This document shows, one piece after another, positions 1 through 8,871 of a stretch of DNA of 64,000 bases (the first letter of the stretch is position 1; the number at the start of each line of letters is the position of its first letter). The position numbers and the translations under genes were made by a program. The notes under the pieces were generated by a model. It worked only from the letters and a program-made list of their open reading frames with translations. It was not told the DNA's origin and ran no database searches. The stretch is from an uncultured Bacteroidales bacterium (GTDB lineage: Bacteria > Bacteroidota > Bacteroidia > Bacteroidales > UBA932): positions 1-64,000 of the forward strand of contig CALUPG010000012.1 of the NCBI GenBank assembly GCA_944322565.1, read 5' to 3'.

Positions 1-30
1 GTTGGTGGAATGCAGCTGCATTCCACCAAC
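1..30. repeat. Perfect 30-bp palindrome
   Basis: Positions 1-15 and 16-30 are exact reverse complements with no loop. The outer arm (GTTGGTGGAATG...) resembles arms of the palindrome clusters at 123-270 and 343-521, so this may be the edge of another copy cut by the window start. The same CACCAAC word recurs at 47-53. It could form a cruciform or act as a dyad binding site; no function is assigned. Confidence 0.7.
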
Positions 31-122
31 CACTTTTGTCATTGTCACCAACCAAAAATGTCAATTATACCGTAATGTGGACAAAAACGGCATCAACGGA
101 AAATCCATGTTGATTTCGTAAA

Positions 123-270
123 CCGCGGCCGGTGGATATGTAAAATGCCTTCCACCGGCCACGATTTTCCCGCAAAAGTGAGGCCAATGGTATTTTCAAA
201 ATGCCGTCGGGCGCGAAAAACCTGCAAAACCGCGCCCGGTGGATACCAAAAATGCTTCCCGACGGCCGCG
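123..270 (+). repeat. Palindrome-cluster repeat, copy A
   Basis: The clearest hairpin has 10-bp perfect arms at 127-136 and 151-160 around a 14-nt loop containing AAAATGC. It is followed by the spacer word CGATTTTCCCGCAAAAGTG, a weaker dyad near 184-212 centred on TATTTTCAAAATGCC, and a third imperfect dyad ending in GACGGCCGCG at 261-270. The same ordered set of words recurs at 343-521 and, inverted, at 23192-23338, so this is a dispersed repeat family and not chance. Arm sequences differ between copies while pairing is partly kept. Confidence 0.7.
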
Positions 271-342
271 GTCAATCATATAATAGTACCGCCTGCGATA
301 AACTCAATGACACCATGGAGCTGAGCCGGTACATTTCTTGAG

Positions 343-521
343 GCGCGGCCGGAGGATATGAAAAATGGTGTCCGACGGCCGCGATTTTCCCGCAAAAGTG
401 TGGCCGATGGCATTTTCAAAATGCCGACGGGCGCGAAAACCCTGCAAAAGCGCGCCCGGTGGACAGCAAAAGTGCCTTCCAACGGCCTCGTACAGCAAAA
501 GTACCCCTCCCACCGGCCGCG
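343..521 (+). repeat. Palindrome-cluster repeat, copy B
   Basis: It has the same order of elements as copy A: a GCGGCCG/CGGCCGC-armed dyad (about 345-383), the spacer CGATTTTCCCGCAAAAGTG, a dyad around CATTTTCAAAATGCC (404-430), then GCGCCCGGTGGA with a CAGCAAAAGTGCC loop. It carries an extra terminal unit with a second CAGCAAAAGT word, ending in CACCGGCCGCG. GCAAAAG recurs about once per unit. Confidence 0.7.
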
Positions 522-576
522 TTTATGCCGATTAAACGCAAAATGCATATCAGCAGAAAGCAGTGATACTTGCCGG

Positions 577-1941
577 TCAGTTCTTGAAGCTGTGTATCGG
601 CGCCGGTATTCTGCCTTCTCTGGAGATGAATTCTTCGCAGCCGAAGCGGTTGACAGGCATGACAGGGGCGTGGCCGAGCAGTCCGCCGAACTCCACCTTG
701 TCACCGACAGTCTTTCCGATGACAGGGATTATGCGGACGGCGGTGGTCTTCTGGTTCACCATGCCGATGGCGGCCTCGTCGGCTATGATTCCGGATATTG
801 TAGAGGCCGGTGTATCTCCGGGGATGGCAATCATATCCAGCCCTACGGAGCAGACGCAGGTCATTGCCTCAAGCTTTTCTATTGTAAGGGCTCCGCATTC
901 TGCGGCGTCAATCATTCCCTGGTCCTCGCTTACGGGGATGAACGCCCCGCTGAGTCCGCCCACATAAGAGGATGCCATCACTCCGCCTTTCTTCACCTGG
1001 TCATTGAGAAGTGCGAGGGCTGCGGTAGTTCCCGGGGCTCCTGCCTTTTCTATGCCTATTTCATGAAGAATGTCGGCCACACTGTCTCCTATGGCGGGGG
1101 TAGGAGCAAGCGACAGGTCTATTATGCCGAACGGGATTCCGAGCCGTCGGGAAGCCTCCTGGGCAACCAGCTGCCCGACGCGTGTGATTTTGAATGCCGT
1201 CTTCTTGATGGTCTCGCAGAGCACTTCAAACGATGCTCCGCGTACGCTTTCCAGAGCGGATTTCACCACACCCGGGCCGCTGACCCCGACATTGATGACA
1301 GCATCGGCCTCGGTCACCCCATGGAATGCACCGGCCATGAACGGATTGTCGTCCGGGGCGTTGCATAGTACCACGAGCTTGGCGCACCCGAGGGAATCGT
1401 TGTCTCGAGTCGCTTCCGCCGTCTGCCTGATGATGTCGCCCATCAGCCTCACGGCATCCATGTTGATGCCGGTCCTGGTGCTCCCGACATTGACGGAACT
1501 GCATATTCTTCCGGTGCGGGCGAGGGCTTCCGGGATAGAGATCATAAGCATCCTGTCGCTTCCGGTCATGCCTTTGGACACTATCGCCGAATATCCTCCG
1601 AGGAAATTGACGCCGACATCCCCGGCCGCCTTGTCAAGCGTGAGGGCAATCTTCACATAATCGTCAGGTGTCCTGCATGCCGCCGACCCGATTATCGCGG
1701 CAGGAGTAATTGATATCCTTTTGTTGACTATCGGGATTCCGTATTCCATGGCAATGTTGTCGGCGGTCCGGGCGAGATTCCCGGCTGTCCTGACTATTTT
1801 CTCCCTGATTTTCCGGCAGAGTGCCGTGATGTCGTCTGACATGCAGTCCAGAAGACTTATTCCGAGTGTAATTGTCCTGACATCGAGATTCTCCTTTTCA
1901 ATCATCCTGTTGGTCTCGATGACTTCACTGATGTTTATCAT
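577..1941 (-). CDS. PFL family protein (UPF0210/DUF711)
   Basis: 454 residues, close to the roughly 450 usual for UPF0210 proteins. The protein is rich in glycine and small residues, with family blocks such as [26 protein letters not shown] and [12 protein letters not shown]. The biochemical role is unknown; the family is distantly related to pyruvate formate-lyase-like folds and structures have been solved without a confirmed activity. I chose the ATG at 1941, giving [11 protein letters not shown], because it starts 10 nt after the ACT gene stops; an in-frame upstream start at 1974 would overlap that gene. It forms a two-gene operon with the ACT protein, a partnership also known in Firmicutes. 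Confidence 0.88.
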   Translation of the reverse strand: MINISEVIETNRMIEKENLDVRTITLGISLLDCMSDDITALCRKIREKIVRTAGNLARTADNIAMEYGIPIVNKRISITPAAIIGSAACRTPDDYVKIALTLDKAAGDVGVNFLGGYSAIVSKGMTGSDRMLMISIPEALARTGRICSSVNVGSTRTGINMDAVRLMGDIIRQTAEATRDNDSLGCAKLVVLCNAPDDNPFMAGAFHGVTEADAVINVGVSGPGVVKSALESVRGASFEVLCETIKKTAFKITRVGQLVAQEASRRLGIPFGIIDLSLAPTPAIGDSVADILHEIGIEKAGAPGTTAALALLNDQVKKGGVMASSYVGGLSGAFIPVSEDQGMIDAAECGALTIEKLEAMTCVCSVGLDMIAIPGDTPASTISGIIADEAAIGMVNQKTTAVRIIPVIGKTVGDKVEFGGLLGHAPVMPVNRFGCEEFISREGRIPAPIHSFKN

Positions 1942-1951
1942 TGTATATCTG

Positions 1952-2224
1952 TCAAATTCTGTGCATTTTGTCAAAGATTTCCTCTCTCTGGCATTTTATC
2001 TGGACGCCAATTGTATTCCCGAGGTTTTCAAGGTCTGCCGTCAGCTTGTGGAAGTCTCCGGTGATGTGCCCCGTGTCGACAATCATCATCATGTTGAAAT
2101 ATCCGGAGACAATCGTCTGGGAAATGTCAAGGATATTTATGTTGTTCTCTGCCAGATAAGAGCAGACTTTTGCAATAATGCCGACCGTATCCCTGCCGAC
2201 CACTGTGATTATGCTCCTGTTCAT
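1952..2224 (-). CDS. ACT domain protein (UPF0237)
   Basis: A 90-residue single ACT domain beginning [20 protein letters not shown], typical of UPF0237. ACT domains bind small ligands, usually amino acids, and act as regulatory modules; here the domain stands alone, probably as a dimer that senses a ligand for the UPF0210 partner (inference). The start at 2224 matches family length; the frame stays open upstream, but that part covers the promoter box at 2254-2261. First gene of the operon with the UPF0210 gene, 10 nt apart. Confidence 0.87.
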   Translation of the reverse strand: MNRSIITVVGRDTVGIIAKVCSYLAENNINILDISQTIVSGYFNMMMIVDTGHITGDFHKLTADLENLGNTIGVQIKCQREEIFDKMHRI

Positions 2225-2253
2225 TTTTATGTCTTTGTGTGATAAAACGGGGA

Positions 2254-2261
2254 CAAAGATA
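2254..2261 (-). promoter_or_regulatory. -7 box TATCTTTG for ACT/UPF0210 operon
   Basis: Read on the minus strand the sequence is TATCTTTG, an exact match to the Bacteroidota -7 consensus TAnnTTTG, 30 nt before the ACT start codon. It is back to back with the plus-strand box at 2282-2289. Confidence 0.6.
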
Positions 2262-2281
2262 GGAAGAAGCCGCAAATTTTG

Positions 2282-2289
2282 TATGTTTG
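2282..2289 (+). promoter_or_regulatory. -7 box TATGTTTG for lysO genes
   Basis: TATGTTTG matches TAnnTTTG and lies 22 nt before the ATG at 2311. It overlaps the alternative TTG start at 2287, which is therefore unlikely to be used. Confidence 0.55.
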
Positions 2290-2310
2290 CACCCTCAAAA
2301 ATTCGGAAAG

Positions 2311-2574
2311 ATGTTCTGGTTGATCTTGACAATGTTTATGGGAATAGCCGCAGGTTTCCTGCTGCGGCGTCTCGCGATATCTGCCCATATCGGGAAAGCG
2401 ATATCCGTGACGATATATGTGATGCTTTTTTTCCTCGGAGTGAAAATCGGACAGGATGAAAATATCCTCGGCAATCTTTCGTCTCTCGGCCTGCAGGCCC
2501 TGCTTCTGGCCTTTGCCGGTGCCGCGGGGAGTGTCATCTTTGCTTCGCTGCTGTATAGACTTCTGAAGAGATGA
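2311..2574 (+). CDS. lysO: LysO-type lysine exporter, N-terminal half
   Basis: About 87 residues with three hydrophobic segments (MFWLILTMFMGIAAGFLL, AISVTIYVMLFFLGVKIG, LLLAFAGAAGSVIFASLLY). It corresponds to the first part of the DUF340/LysO membrane protein (YbjE in E. coli, an L-lysine exporter). In E. coli this is one polypeptide; here it is encoded as two overlapping genes, a layout seen in other Bacteroidota. I chose the ATG at 2311 because the upstream TTG at 2287 falls inside the promoter box. Stop and next start overlap as ATGA at 2571-2574, implying translational coupling and subunit assembly. Confidence 0.75.
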   Translation: MFWLILTMFMGIAAGFLLRRLAISAHIGKAISVTIYVMLFFLGVKIGQDENILGNLSSLGLQALLLAFAGAAGSVIFASLLYRLLKR

Positions 2575-3206
2575 AAGGGACGCTGGCAGTACTGTCCGTT
2601 TTTGCCCTTGGGTGCCTTGCCGGGTGGTCGGGGCTTCTGGATTTGGAAAGACTCTGGAAAATCGGGCCTGCTCTCACCATGTATGTCCTTTATCTGCTGA
2701 TTTTCCTTGTCGGGGTCAGCATGGGATGCAATCCGGACCTGAAGAAAATATTGAAGGGCGTGAGTCCGAAACTGTTTCTCCTGCCGCTGGCCACGATATC
2801 GGGGACACTGCTTTTTTCTGCACTTGCCAGTCTGCTGATTTCAAAATGGAATGTCTTTGACTGTCTTGCCGTCGGCAGCGGGATGGGATATTATTCGCTT
2901 TCGTCAGTCCTCATATCTCAGTACAGGGAAGCCTCGCTGGGGATGCAGATGGCCGCTGAGCTCGGGACGATAGCCCTTCTTACCAATATCTTCCGGGAAA
3001 TGTTCACTCTTGTGGGGACCCCGCTGCTGGCAAGATGGTTCGGCCCCTTCGCCCCGATTGCGTCAGCAGGTGTCACAGCAGTCGATGTATGCCTGCCTGT
3101 CCTGATCCGGTATACCGGAGACAGAATGCTGCCTGCCGCCATCATAAGCGGAATAGTCACTGACTTCAGCGTCCCGCTTCTGGTACCGTTCTTCTGTTCA
3201 TTCTGA
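2571..3206 (+). CDS. lysO: LysO-type lysine exporter, C-terminal half
   Basis: 211 residues, five or six hydrophobic segments, with the LysO core signature around LAVGSGMGYYSLSSVLISQ and GTIALLTNIFREMFT. Family knowledge: LysO exports lysine across the inner membrane; the substrate here is inferred. It overlaps the preceding half-gene by 4 nt. Convergent with tag, 27 nt between stops. Confidence 0.82.
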   Translation: MKGTLAVLSVFALGCLAGWSGLLDLERLWKIGPALTMYVLYLLIFLVGVSMGCNPDLKKILKGVSPKLFLLPLATISGTLLFSALASLLISKWNVFDCLAVGSGMGYYSLSSVLISQYREASLGMQMAAELGTIALLTNIFREMFTLVGTPLLARWFGPFAPIASAGVTAVDVCLPVLIRYTGDRMLPAAIISGIVTDFSVPLLVPFFCSF

Positions 3207-3233
3207 TTCTAGTGTCTCTGCGCCGTCAATGTC

Positions 3234-3809
3234 TTACCGGCGGCAGAAGCATCCTTCGAGATGGTCATTGACGAAACCTGCAGCCTGAAGGAAAGAATAG
3301 CAGCATACCGGGCCGAAGAAGCTGAAGCCGCGTTTCTTCATGTCCCGGCTGATGGCTTCGGATTCGGGGGAGACAGCCGGGATTTCCTCCAGGAATCTGA
3401 AATGGTTTACAATCGGTTTCTTCCCGGGGAGAAATGACAGGATGTAGTTCCTGAAGCTGCCGAATTCCTGCTGTACCTCAAGAAAGTGCTTTGCATTGTT
3501 GACGGCAGAGCGGATTTTCATGCGGTTCCTGATGATGCCGTCCTCCTGCATCAGCCTTCCGATGTCCTCTTCTGTCATCTTAGCCACTGCCTCCGGCTCG
3601 AATCCGCGGAACGCTTTCCTGTAGCTTTCGCGCTTTCTCAGAATCGTTATCCAGCTGAGTCCTGCCTGTGCACCTTCCAGAATGAGGAATTCAAACAGTA
3701 TCCTTTCGTCTTCTGCCGGCTTTCCCCATTCCGTGTCATGGTATTTTGTATACAGATCGTCTCCGGCGCACCAGCCGCATCTTCCGTCTATGATGTCCTG
3801 TCTTTTCAT
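3234..3809 (-). CDS. tag: DNA-3-methyladenine glycosylase I
   Basis: 191 residues. Removes 3-methyladenine from alkylated DNA at the start of base excision repair. The Tag zinc site is visible: Cys11 and His24 near the N-terminus (CGWC, YHDTEWG) and His183 and Cys187 near the C-terminus (NDHLEGC), with spacing essentially identical to E. coli Tag (C4, H17, H175, C179). The block GAQAGLSWITILRKRESYR is diagnostic. Transcribed alone, divergent from the deaminase gene. Confidence 0.95.
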   Translation of the reverse strand: MKRQDIIDGRCGWCAGDDLYTKYHDTEWGKPAEDERILFEFLILEGAQAGLSWITILRKRESYRKAFRGFEPEAVAKMTEEDIGRLMQEDGIIRNRMKIRSAVNNAKHFLEVQQEFGSFRNYILSFLPGKKPIVNHFRFLEEIPAVSPESEAISRDMKKRGFSFFGPVCCYSFLQAAGFVNDHLEGCFCRR

Positions 3810-3840
3810 GAGTCCTTCTTTTCTTTACAAAAGGCATGGG

Positions 3841-3848
3841 CAAATTTA
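3841..3848 (-). promoter_or_regulatory. -7 box TAAATTTG for tag
   Basis: Minus-strand TAAATTTG matches TAnnTTTG, 32 nt upstream of the tag ATG. Its -33 partner is not obvious. Confidence 0.45.
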
Positions 3849-3871
3849 ATCAGATTTACGGATTTTCTGCG

Positions 3872-3879
3872 TATATTTG
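3872..3879 (+). promoter_or_regulatory. -7 box TATATTTG for the deaminase/PNP genes
   Basis: TATATTTG is an exact consensus match. It leaves a leader of roughly 100 nt before the start codon at 3984; no known riboswitch fold is recognised in that leader. Confidence 0.5.
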
Positions 3880-3983
3880 ACTCCGTCATTTATACTGTTG
3901 CGCATTTTGAAAATTCTGCCGTACTGCCGGCATCGCACAGAGCTGCGGCAGACATTGCAGACGAACTGATTAAGTGAGAGATA

Positions 3984-5345
3984 ATGGATACTGTCATATT
4001 GAAGGACATAATGCTCCCTGATTCATCGGTGGCGGACATTGAGGTGAAGGACGGAAAAATCGCTGCTGTCACAGTAGCGGCAGGGCGCGTGGGAAATGCA
4101 GCTGCGGGAGCTGCGACGGAGAATGCTGAAAGTGCGGATGTTGCAGAGAAGAATGCTGAAAGTGCGGATGTTGCAGAGAAGAATGCTGAAAGTGCGGAAG
4201 CTGAAGTTATAGACTGTTCAGGCAAGGCTGTCCTGCCGGGTCTGGTGAACATGCACACCCATGCGGCCATGTCGATGATGCGCGGGCTGGAGGAGGATGT
4301 CCTCTTCCACAAGTGGCTTGACAGGATATGGGATGTGGAGTCGAAGATAGATGCGGAATATGTCTGGTGGGCGACAAAGGTGGCATGCATCGAGATGCTC
4401 AGGACGGGAACTACCCTCTATAACAATCACTACTGGTTCTCGGATGTGGCGCACAGGGCGGCCTTGCAGATGGGCATAAGGCCAGTGGAGTCATATGTGT
4501 TTCTGGATAAATTTGATGCTTCGGAGGCGCAGCGACAGAAGGAACAGTGCGAAAAAATGTATTCAAAGTCTCTGGACTGGGGGGACGACGCACATTTTAC
4601 GGTCGGCATACATTCGATATATTCAGTCAGCGAACAGACTATGGTATGGGCGGCCGATTTTGCCCGCAGGCACGGGCTGAAAATCCATATCCATCTCAGC
4701 GAAACCGAAAAAGAGGTGAGGGACTGCATCAATGAGCACGGTGTTTCCCCCGTGGAGTATCTCGACAGGCTGGGCATCCTGGGGCCGGACCTCATCGCCG
4801 CCCATACCCTCTGGCTCTCTGACAATGACATAGCCCTTCTCGGGGCGCACCATGTGAACTGCGTGCACAACATCAATTCCAATCTCAAGCTTGCTTCCGG
4901 CTACAGATTCAGATACAACGAACTGAGGGACGCTGGAGCCAATGTCTGCATCGGCACCGACGGTTGCGCCTCATCCAACAATCTGGACATCCTGGAGGCG
5001 CTCAAGACTGCCGCAATGGTCCAGAAGGCATGGAGGAAAGACCCTTCGGCCATGCCTCTTGACGAGCTGATACCGATAGCCACAGCCAATGGAGCAAGAG
5101 CCCTCGGCATTAATACCGGTATTCTTGAAGTGGGAAGGGATGCGGACCTGCTCATTATAGATACAGACAATACATTCTTCCTGTCTCCGGCGCCGTTCCT
5201 TGCCAATCTCGTGTATTCGGCCCACAGCGACTGCATCAGTTCCGTGATGTGCCGCGGCAGGTTTGTCATGAGAGACAGAAAGATAGAAGGGGAGAAAGAA
5301 ATCATTGCAGAGGCAATGTCTGTTCTCGGCAGAATGAAATTCTAA
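3984..5345 (+). CDS. mtaD: Amidohydrolase, MTA/SAH deaminase type
   Basis: 453 residues of the amidohydrolase superfamily, Atz/Trz-MtaD branch, which deaminates 5'-methylthioadenosine, S-adenosylhomocysteine or related adenosine derivatives. Metal-binding features: H91-T-H93 after PGLVNM, the histidine in KIHIHLSETEKEV, AAHTLWL, and the aspartate in IGTDGCASSNN. The N-terminal beta-sandwich strand region is interrupted by an alanine/glutamate-rich insertion (about residues 38-75) built from a 10-residue repeat NAESADVAEK, encoded by exact 30-bp repeats. Followed 74 nt later by a purine nucleoside phosphorylase, supporting a purine salvage role. Exact substrate not determinable from sequence. 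Confidence 0.82.
   Translation: MDTVILKDIMLPDSSVADIEVKDGKIAAVTVAAGRVGNAAAGAATENAESADVAEKNAESADVAEKNAESAEAEVIDCSGKAVLPGLVNMHTHAAMSMMRGLEEDVLFHKWLDRIWDVESKIDAEYVWWATKVACIEMLRTGTTLYNNHYWFSDVAHRAALQMGIRPVESYVFLDKFDASEAQRQKEQCEKMYSKSLDWGDDAHFTVGIHSIYSVSEQTMVWAADFARRHGLKIHIHLSETEKEVRDCINEHGVSPVEYLDRLGILGPDLIAAHTLWLSDNDIALLGAHHVNCVHNINSNLKLASGYRFRYNELRDAGANVCIGTDGCASSNNLDILEALKTAAMVQKAWRKDPSAMPLDELIPIATANGARALGINTGILEVGRDADLLIIDTDNTFFLSPAPFLANLVYSAHSDCISSVMCRGRFVMRDRKIEGEKEIIAEAMSVLGRMKF
4121..4198 (+). repeat. 30-bp in-frame tandem repeat (2.6 copies)
   Basis: The unit starts at 4121, 4151 and 4181; the first two copies are identical over 30 bp and the third covers 18 bp. Each unit encodes NAESADVAEK-type residues in the deaminase. 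A multiple of three, it can expand or contract without frameshift. Confidence 0.9.
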
Positions 5346-5419
5346 ATGTATCGGATTGTGGACGGGCAATATGAAACTATTTCCTGGTTATGAAATCAAT
5401 AATTGTTAATCAATAAGTT

Positions 5420-6247
5420 ATGGATGAAAGGATACAGAGGATAATGACTGCGGCCGAGTATCTGCAGTCAAGGCTCGGACCGGAAAGGCCGGCCGTGGGC
5501 ATAGTCTTGGGAAGCGGCCTCGGAAAGCTTGCGGACAAGATTGAAAATCAGACAGTCATTCCATACCGGGATATTCCGGGATTTCCGGTTTCTACGGCCA
5601 TAGGCCATAAGGGTAATTTCATCTGCGGGACTCTCGGGGGCAGGACGGTGATAGCCATGCAGGGCCGGTTCCATTATTATGAGGGCTATCCGATGGAGCT
5701 CGTGACTCTCCCTATAAGGGTGATGAAAGTGCTCGGCATCGGATATCTTTTCGTCTCGAATGCCGCCGGCGGAGTGAACTTTGACTTCAAGGTAGGAGAC
5801 CTCATGGTCATCAGGGACCATATCAACCTCCTTCCCAATCCTCTTGTGGGCAAGAATATGGAAGAATTCGGCCCGAGGTTCCCGGACATGACCCGTCCGT
5901 ATGAGCCGAAACTCATTGCCCTCGCGGAAAAAATTGCGGCAGGACTGGACATACCGCTCAAGAAAGGGGTCTATCTTGCGGGAACAGGTCCCTCATACGA
6001 GACTCCTGCGGAATACCGCTATTTCAGGATGATAGGGGCCGATGCCGTGGGAATGTCCACCATACCGGAAGTCATAGTGGCAAGGCACTCTTCCATACCT
6101 GTCTTCGGCATGTCAGTGATTACCAATGAGGCGCATGACGATTATGCCGAAGACTATGTCAATGACGGAGATGCCGTGGTGGCAGCAGCCGATGCCGCCG
6201 CCGACAGGATGTCCTCCATCTTCTCGGCGATGATTGCCTCCCTATAG
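5420..6247 (+). CDS. punA: Purine nucleoside phosphorylase (trimeric, inosine/guanosine type)
   Basis: 275 residues, normal for the low-molecular-mass trimeric PNP family. It phosphorolyses inosine and guanosine to the free base and ribose-1-phosphate. Visible motifs: phosphate loop GIVLGSGLG near residue 30, [14 protein letters not shown], the VSNAAGG block, [21 protein letters not shown], and base-binding [11 protein letters not shown]. Likely co-transcribed with the upstream deaminase (74 nt gap, no promoter box seen). Its 3' end overlaps the convergent nadE gene by 6 nt. Confidence 0.94.
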   Translation: MDERIQRIMTAAEYLQSRLGPERPAVGIVLGSGLGKLADKIENQTVIPYRDIPGFPVSTAIGHKGNFICGTLGGRTVIAMQGRFHYYEGYPMELVTLPIRVMKVLGIGYLFVSNAAGGVNFDFKVGDLMVIRDHINLLPNPLVGKNMEEFGPRFPDMTRPYEPKLIALAEKIAAGLDIPLKKGVYLAGTGPSYETPAEYRYFRMIGADAVGMSTIPEVIVARHSSIPVFGMSVITNEAHDDYAEDYVNDGDAVVAAADAAADRMSSIFSAMIASL

Positions 6248-8308
6248 CCTGTCAATCTCCTCAGTGAAGAGGGCGCATGAAGCATCGGACGGCATCCTCC
6301 AGTCTCCTCTCGGGGAGAGGGTCACAGAACCTACTTTAGGCCCGTCCGGCAGGCAGGAACGCTTGAACTGCTGGCTGAAGAATCTTCTGAAGAAGGTCTT
6401 CAGCCATTTCTTTATGGTTTCTTCGCTGTATGTTCCCGTGCTGTTGCCTGTATCCGATGCCGCAGCATCCTCCCGGCAGAATGCTTTCTTCGCGAGGAAG
6501 AATATTTTCGCGGGAGAATATCCGAAGCGGAAGAAGTTGTAAAGGAAGAAGTCGTGCAGCTCGTACGGCCCGACGAGGTCCTCGGTCTTCTGCTGTATGT
6601 TGCCCTTGTCGTCAGCAGGCAGAAGTTCCGGGCTTATCGGCGTGTCAATGATGTCCATGAGTATGTCGCGGACATCCCCCATGTCACTGAAATGACTGTC
6701 TGCCACCCATCTGACGAGGTGTCTTACAAGCGTCTTGGGAATACCGGAGTTGACTCCGTACATCGACATGTGGTCGCCGTTGTATGTGGCCCAGCCGAGG
6801 GCAAGTTCGGACAGGTCCCCGGTACCGATTACGATCCCTCCGGTCTGGTTGGCGATGTCCATCAGAATCTGGGTGCGTTCCCTCGCCTGTGAATTTTCGT
6901 ATGTCACGTCATGGATGCTCTTGTCATGGCCGATGTCCTTGAAATGCCGGTCGCAGGCTGCTGCAATCGATATTTCCCGTGATGTGATGCCGAGAGCCGA
7001 CATCAGTCCGGAGGCATTGTCGTGCGTCCTTCCTGAGGTGCCGTATCCGGGCATTGTCACACCGATTATCCTTTCCCTGGACCATCCGAGCCTGTCAGAG
7101 GCCTTGACAGCGACAAGCAGGGCGAGAGTGCTGTCAAGCCCTCCTGATATGCCTATCACGGCAGTCTTGCATCCGATATGCGAAAGTCTTGACATGAGAC
7201 CTGTGACCTGTATCGAGAAAATTTCGCTGCAGCGTCTTTCCATCTCTTCACCGTAGCCTCCGGGAACGAACGGATGCGGCTCGACATGCCTGTACAGTTT
7301 CTTTTCAAAGTCTGTCTCGGCAGGCTTGCCTGTTTCTACCTTTGAATATGCCGGGGCATATGAAGGTGAGCTAGTCCCGTCCGGCGTGAAGGCGATGAAT
7401 GTACCTGTCTTCTGCCTGAGTATCCGGAGTTTCCCGCAGTCAATGTCCGCTATGGTAAGGGCGGTGCCGGTGCTGAAACGGTCGCTTTCCGCAAGCAGCA
7501 CCCCGTTTTCATATATCAGTGACGCTCCGGCATAGACTGCATCCTGTGTCGATTCACCGTATCCTGCAGAGCAATAGACATATCCCGATATGGTACGGGC
7601 AGACTGCTGGCCCGCAAGACTCTTCCTGTAGTCGTGCTTCATAAGCACTTCGTTGCTGGCAGACGGGTTGACGATAATCTCGGCTCCGGCAAGAGCAGCC
7701 CATGAGGACGGCGGGACAGGAGTCCACAGGTCTTCGCATATCTCTACTGCAAATGTGGTGTCGCCGATTTCAAAGAGCATGTTCGGGGATATGTTGCAGC
7801 TGTAGCCGGCATATCTGATTTTGCCGCCGAAGCCTTCCCTTACCGTATCTTTGCCGTTGAAGATAAAATGCCCGTTGCCGGCCGTTTTCCCGGACAGAAA
7901 GTCCGCTCCTGAACTGAACCATCTGGATTCGTAGAATTCGTTGTAGTCAGGAAGGTGTACTTTCGGAACGAGACCCTTTATGTTGCCGTTGCGGATGACA
8001 GCGGCGCAGTTGTAGAGTCTGCCCCTGAAGGCGACAGGCGTGCCGGAGACAATGGTCATGTCCTTTCCGCGGCTTCTGGAGATGATTTCCCGGATGCCTT
8101 CCTCCGCTGCCTCAAGCAGGAATTCCTGTCCGAACAGGTCTCCGCATGTATATCCGGTCACACAAAGTTCAGGAAATACGAGCAGCGACACTTCGTCGGC
8201 TGCCGCCATGTCAATCAATTCGCAGATGCTTCTGACATTCCCCGCGACATCAGCGGGCTTTACACGCGGCCTGGCCGCAGCCGTCCTGAGAAAACCGAAA
8301 TCTTTCAT
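6242..8308 (-). CDS. nadE: Glutamine-dependent NAD+ synthetase
   Basis: 688 residues, the long two-domain form. The N-terminal nitrilase-like amidase supplies ammonia from glutamine: Glu47 in [10 protein letters not shown], lysine in [12 protein letters not shown], cysteine in [10 protein letters not shown] form the triad. The C-terminal synthetase carries the P-loop [15 protein letters not shown], the [15 protein letters not shown] block and [12 protein letters not shown], and converts deamido-NAD to NAD+. Monocistronic by appearance; -7 box 22 nt upstream of the ATG. Confidence 0.96.
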   Translation of the reverse strand: MKDFGFLRTAAARPRVKPADVAGNVRSICELIDMAAADEVSLLVFPELCVTGYTCGDLFGQEFLLEAAEEGIREIISRSRGKDMTIVSGTPVAFRGRLYNCAAVIRNGNIKGLVPKVHLPDYNEFYESRWFSSGADFLSGKTAGNGHFIFNGKDTVREGFGGKIRYAGYSCNISPNMLFEIGDTTFAVEICEDLWTPVPPSSWAALAGAEIIVNPSASNEVLMKHDYRKSLAGQQSARTISGYVYCSAGYGESTQDAVYAGASLIYENGVLLAESDRFSTGTALTIADIDCGKLRILRQKTGTFIAFTPDGTSSPSYAPAYSKVETGKPAETDFEKKLYRHVEPHPFVPGGYGEEMERRCSEIFSIQVTGLMSRLSHIGCKTAVIGISGGLDSTLALLVAVKASDRLGWSRERIIGVTMPGYGTSGRTHDNASGLMSALGITSREISIAAACDRHFKDIGHDKSIHDVTYENSQARERTQILMDIANQTGGIVIGTGDLSELALGWATYNGDHMSMYGVNSGIPKTLVRHLVRWVADSHFSDMGDVRDILMDIIDTPISPELLPADDKGNIQQKTEDLVGPYELHDFFLYNFFRFGYSPAKIFFLAKKAFCREDAAASDTGNSTGTYSEETIKKWLKTFFRRFFSQQFKRSCLPDGPKVGSVTLSPRGDWRMPSDASCALFTEEIDRL

Positions 8309-8329
8309 TCACTTGTCTTTTAAGTGCTG

Positions 8330-8337
8330 CAAAAATA
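8330..8337 (-). promoter_or_regulatory. -7 box TATTTTTG for nadE
   Basis: Minus-strand TATTTTTG matches TAnnTTTG, 22 nt before the nadE start codon. Confidence 0.45.
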
Positions 8338-8380
8338 ATAATTATACGGGACAATCAGTCCTGCTGCAGCAATGAAAAGA

Positions 8381-8857
8381 TTATTCGGCTATCAGCTTCT
8401 GCAGTTCCGAGTACGGCATTTCCCCGGTTATGGCAATGAGCGATGCAGAGGTCTTCTCTGCCGTCAACATTATCAGGTCAGTTACTATATCGCCTTTGGA
8501 TGCTATGAATATCTTCATTTCCTCGGGGCCGTCATTTGCTTCCATAAGGAGTTCATATTTCTTGCCGTCAAACTTTTCTCTTATCTCCCCTGACAATTTC
8601 GCTGCTGTTTCCCCGTCCTCAATGTCGAGGATGTACATGCCGTTGAATGTCCTGATTATGCCGGTGAGGTCCACTTCTCCATCCTCTACCTGGACTTCAG
8701 GAAGCTTCTGCATGAGTTTGAACATGGCCGGGGAAATGTACACCGAGCTGACCCCGTCCTTGCCTGAATATCTGTTGTATATGTCTGACCAGTCCTGTGC
8801 CTGGGATGCAATTGCCGCAGAGATGAGCAGCAATGCTGAAATCATTAACTTTTTCAT
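8381..8857 (-). CDS. DUF4252 protein, exported
   Basis: 158 residues starting MKKLMISALLLISAAIASQAQ, a clear Sec signal peptide with AQ-type signal peptidase I cleavage. The rest is a small alpha/beta protein of the DUF4252 family: VSSVYISPAMFKLM, GIIRTFNGMYILD, and the ending GEMPYSELQKL. Function unknown. Last gene of the operon DUF4252-sigma-membrane protein-DUF4252 and probably controlled by that sigma factor. The frame is open upstream to 9082, but that part overlaps the neighbouring gene in another frame, so the start at 8857 is used. Confidence 0.82.
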   Translation of the reverse strand: MKKLMISALLLISAAIASQAQDWSDIYNRYSGKDGVSSVYISPAMFKLMQKLPEVQVEDGEVDLTGIIRTFNGMYILDIEDGETAAKLSGEIREKFDGKKYELLMEANDGPEEMKIFIASKGDIVTDLIMLTAEKTSASLIAITGEMPYSELQKLIAE

Positions 8858-8871
8858 CTTATCAGTGTTTT

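Larger units (their letters stand above)
1..576. other. Gene-free region filled with palindromic repeats
   Basis: No credible gene is seen between the window start and the UPF0210 stop codon. Open frames crossing it on either strand simply read through repeat DNA and resemble no protein I know. The content is the 30-bp palindrome at 1-30, two copies of a palindrome cluster (123-270 and 343-521), and unremarkable spacer. The region lies downstream of the minus-strand UPF0210 gene, so it may also serve as its 3' untranslated or termination region. Confidence 0.7.

Noticed and set aside
1..576. Possible CRISPR array because of regularly recurring words
   Set aside because: Units are palindromes with variable arms and no constant repeat/spacer pattern; no cas genes nearby.
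358..1368. Long plus-strand open frame (336 codons) opposite UPF0210
   Set aside because: It runs through repeat DNA and then antisense to a well-supported gene; composition is Cys/Arg/His-rich and unlike any protein. It is a shadow of high-GC third positions.
2287..2310. TTG start for the LysO N-terminal half
   Set aside because: The TTG is the end of the TATGTTTG promoter box, so it would lie upstream of the transcription start; ATG at 2311 preferred.
3880..3983. Riboswitch in the leader of the deaminase gene (e.g. SAH or purine type)
   Set aside because: No conserved riboswitch core or convincing three-way junction could be traced; a leader of about 100 nt alone is not enough.
6242..6247. 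Overlap of PNP and nadE ends as a frameshift sign
   Set aside because: Both proteins have full family length and normal C-termini; a 6-nt tail-to-tail overlap is ordinary. The same applies to the 20-nt phoU/MFS overlap.
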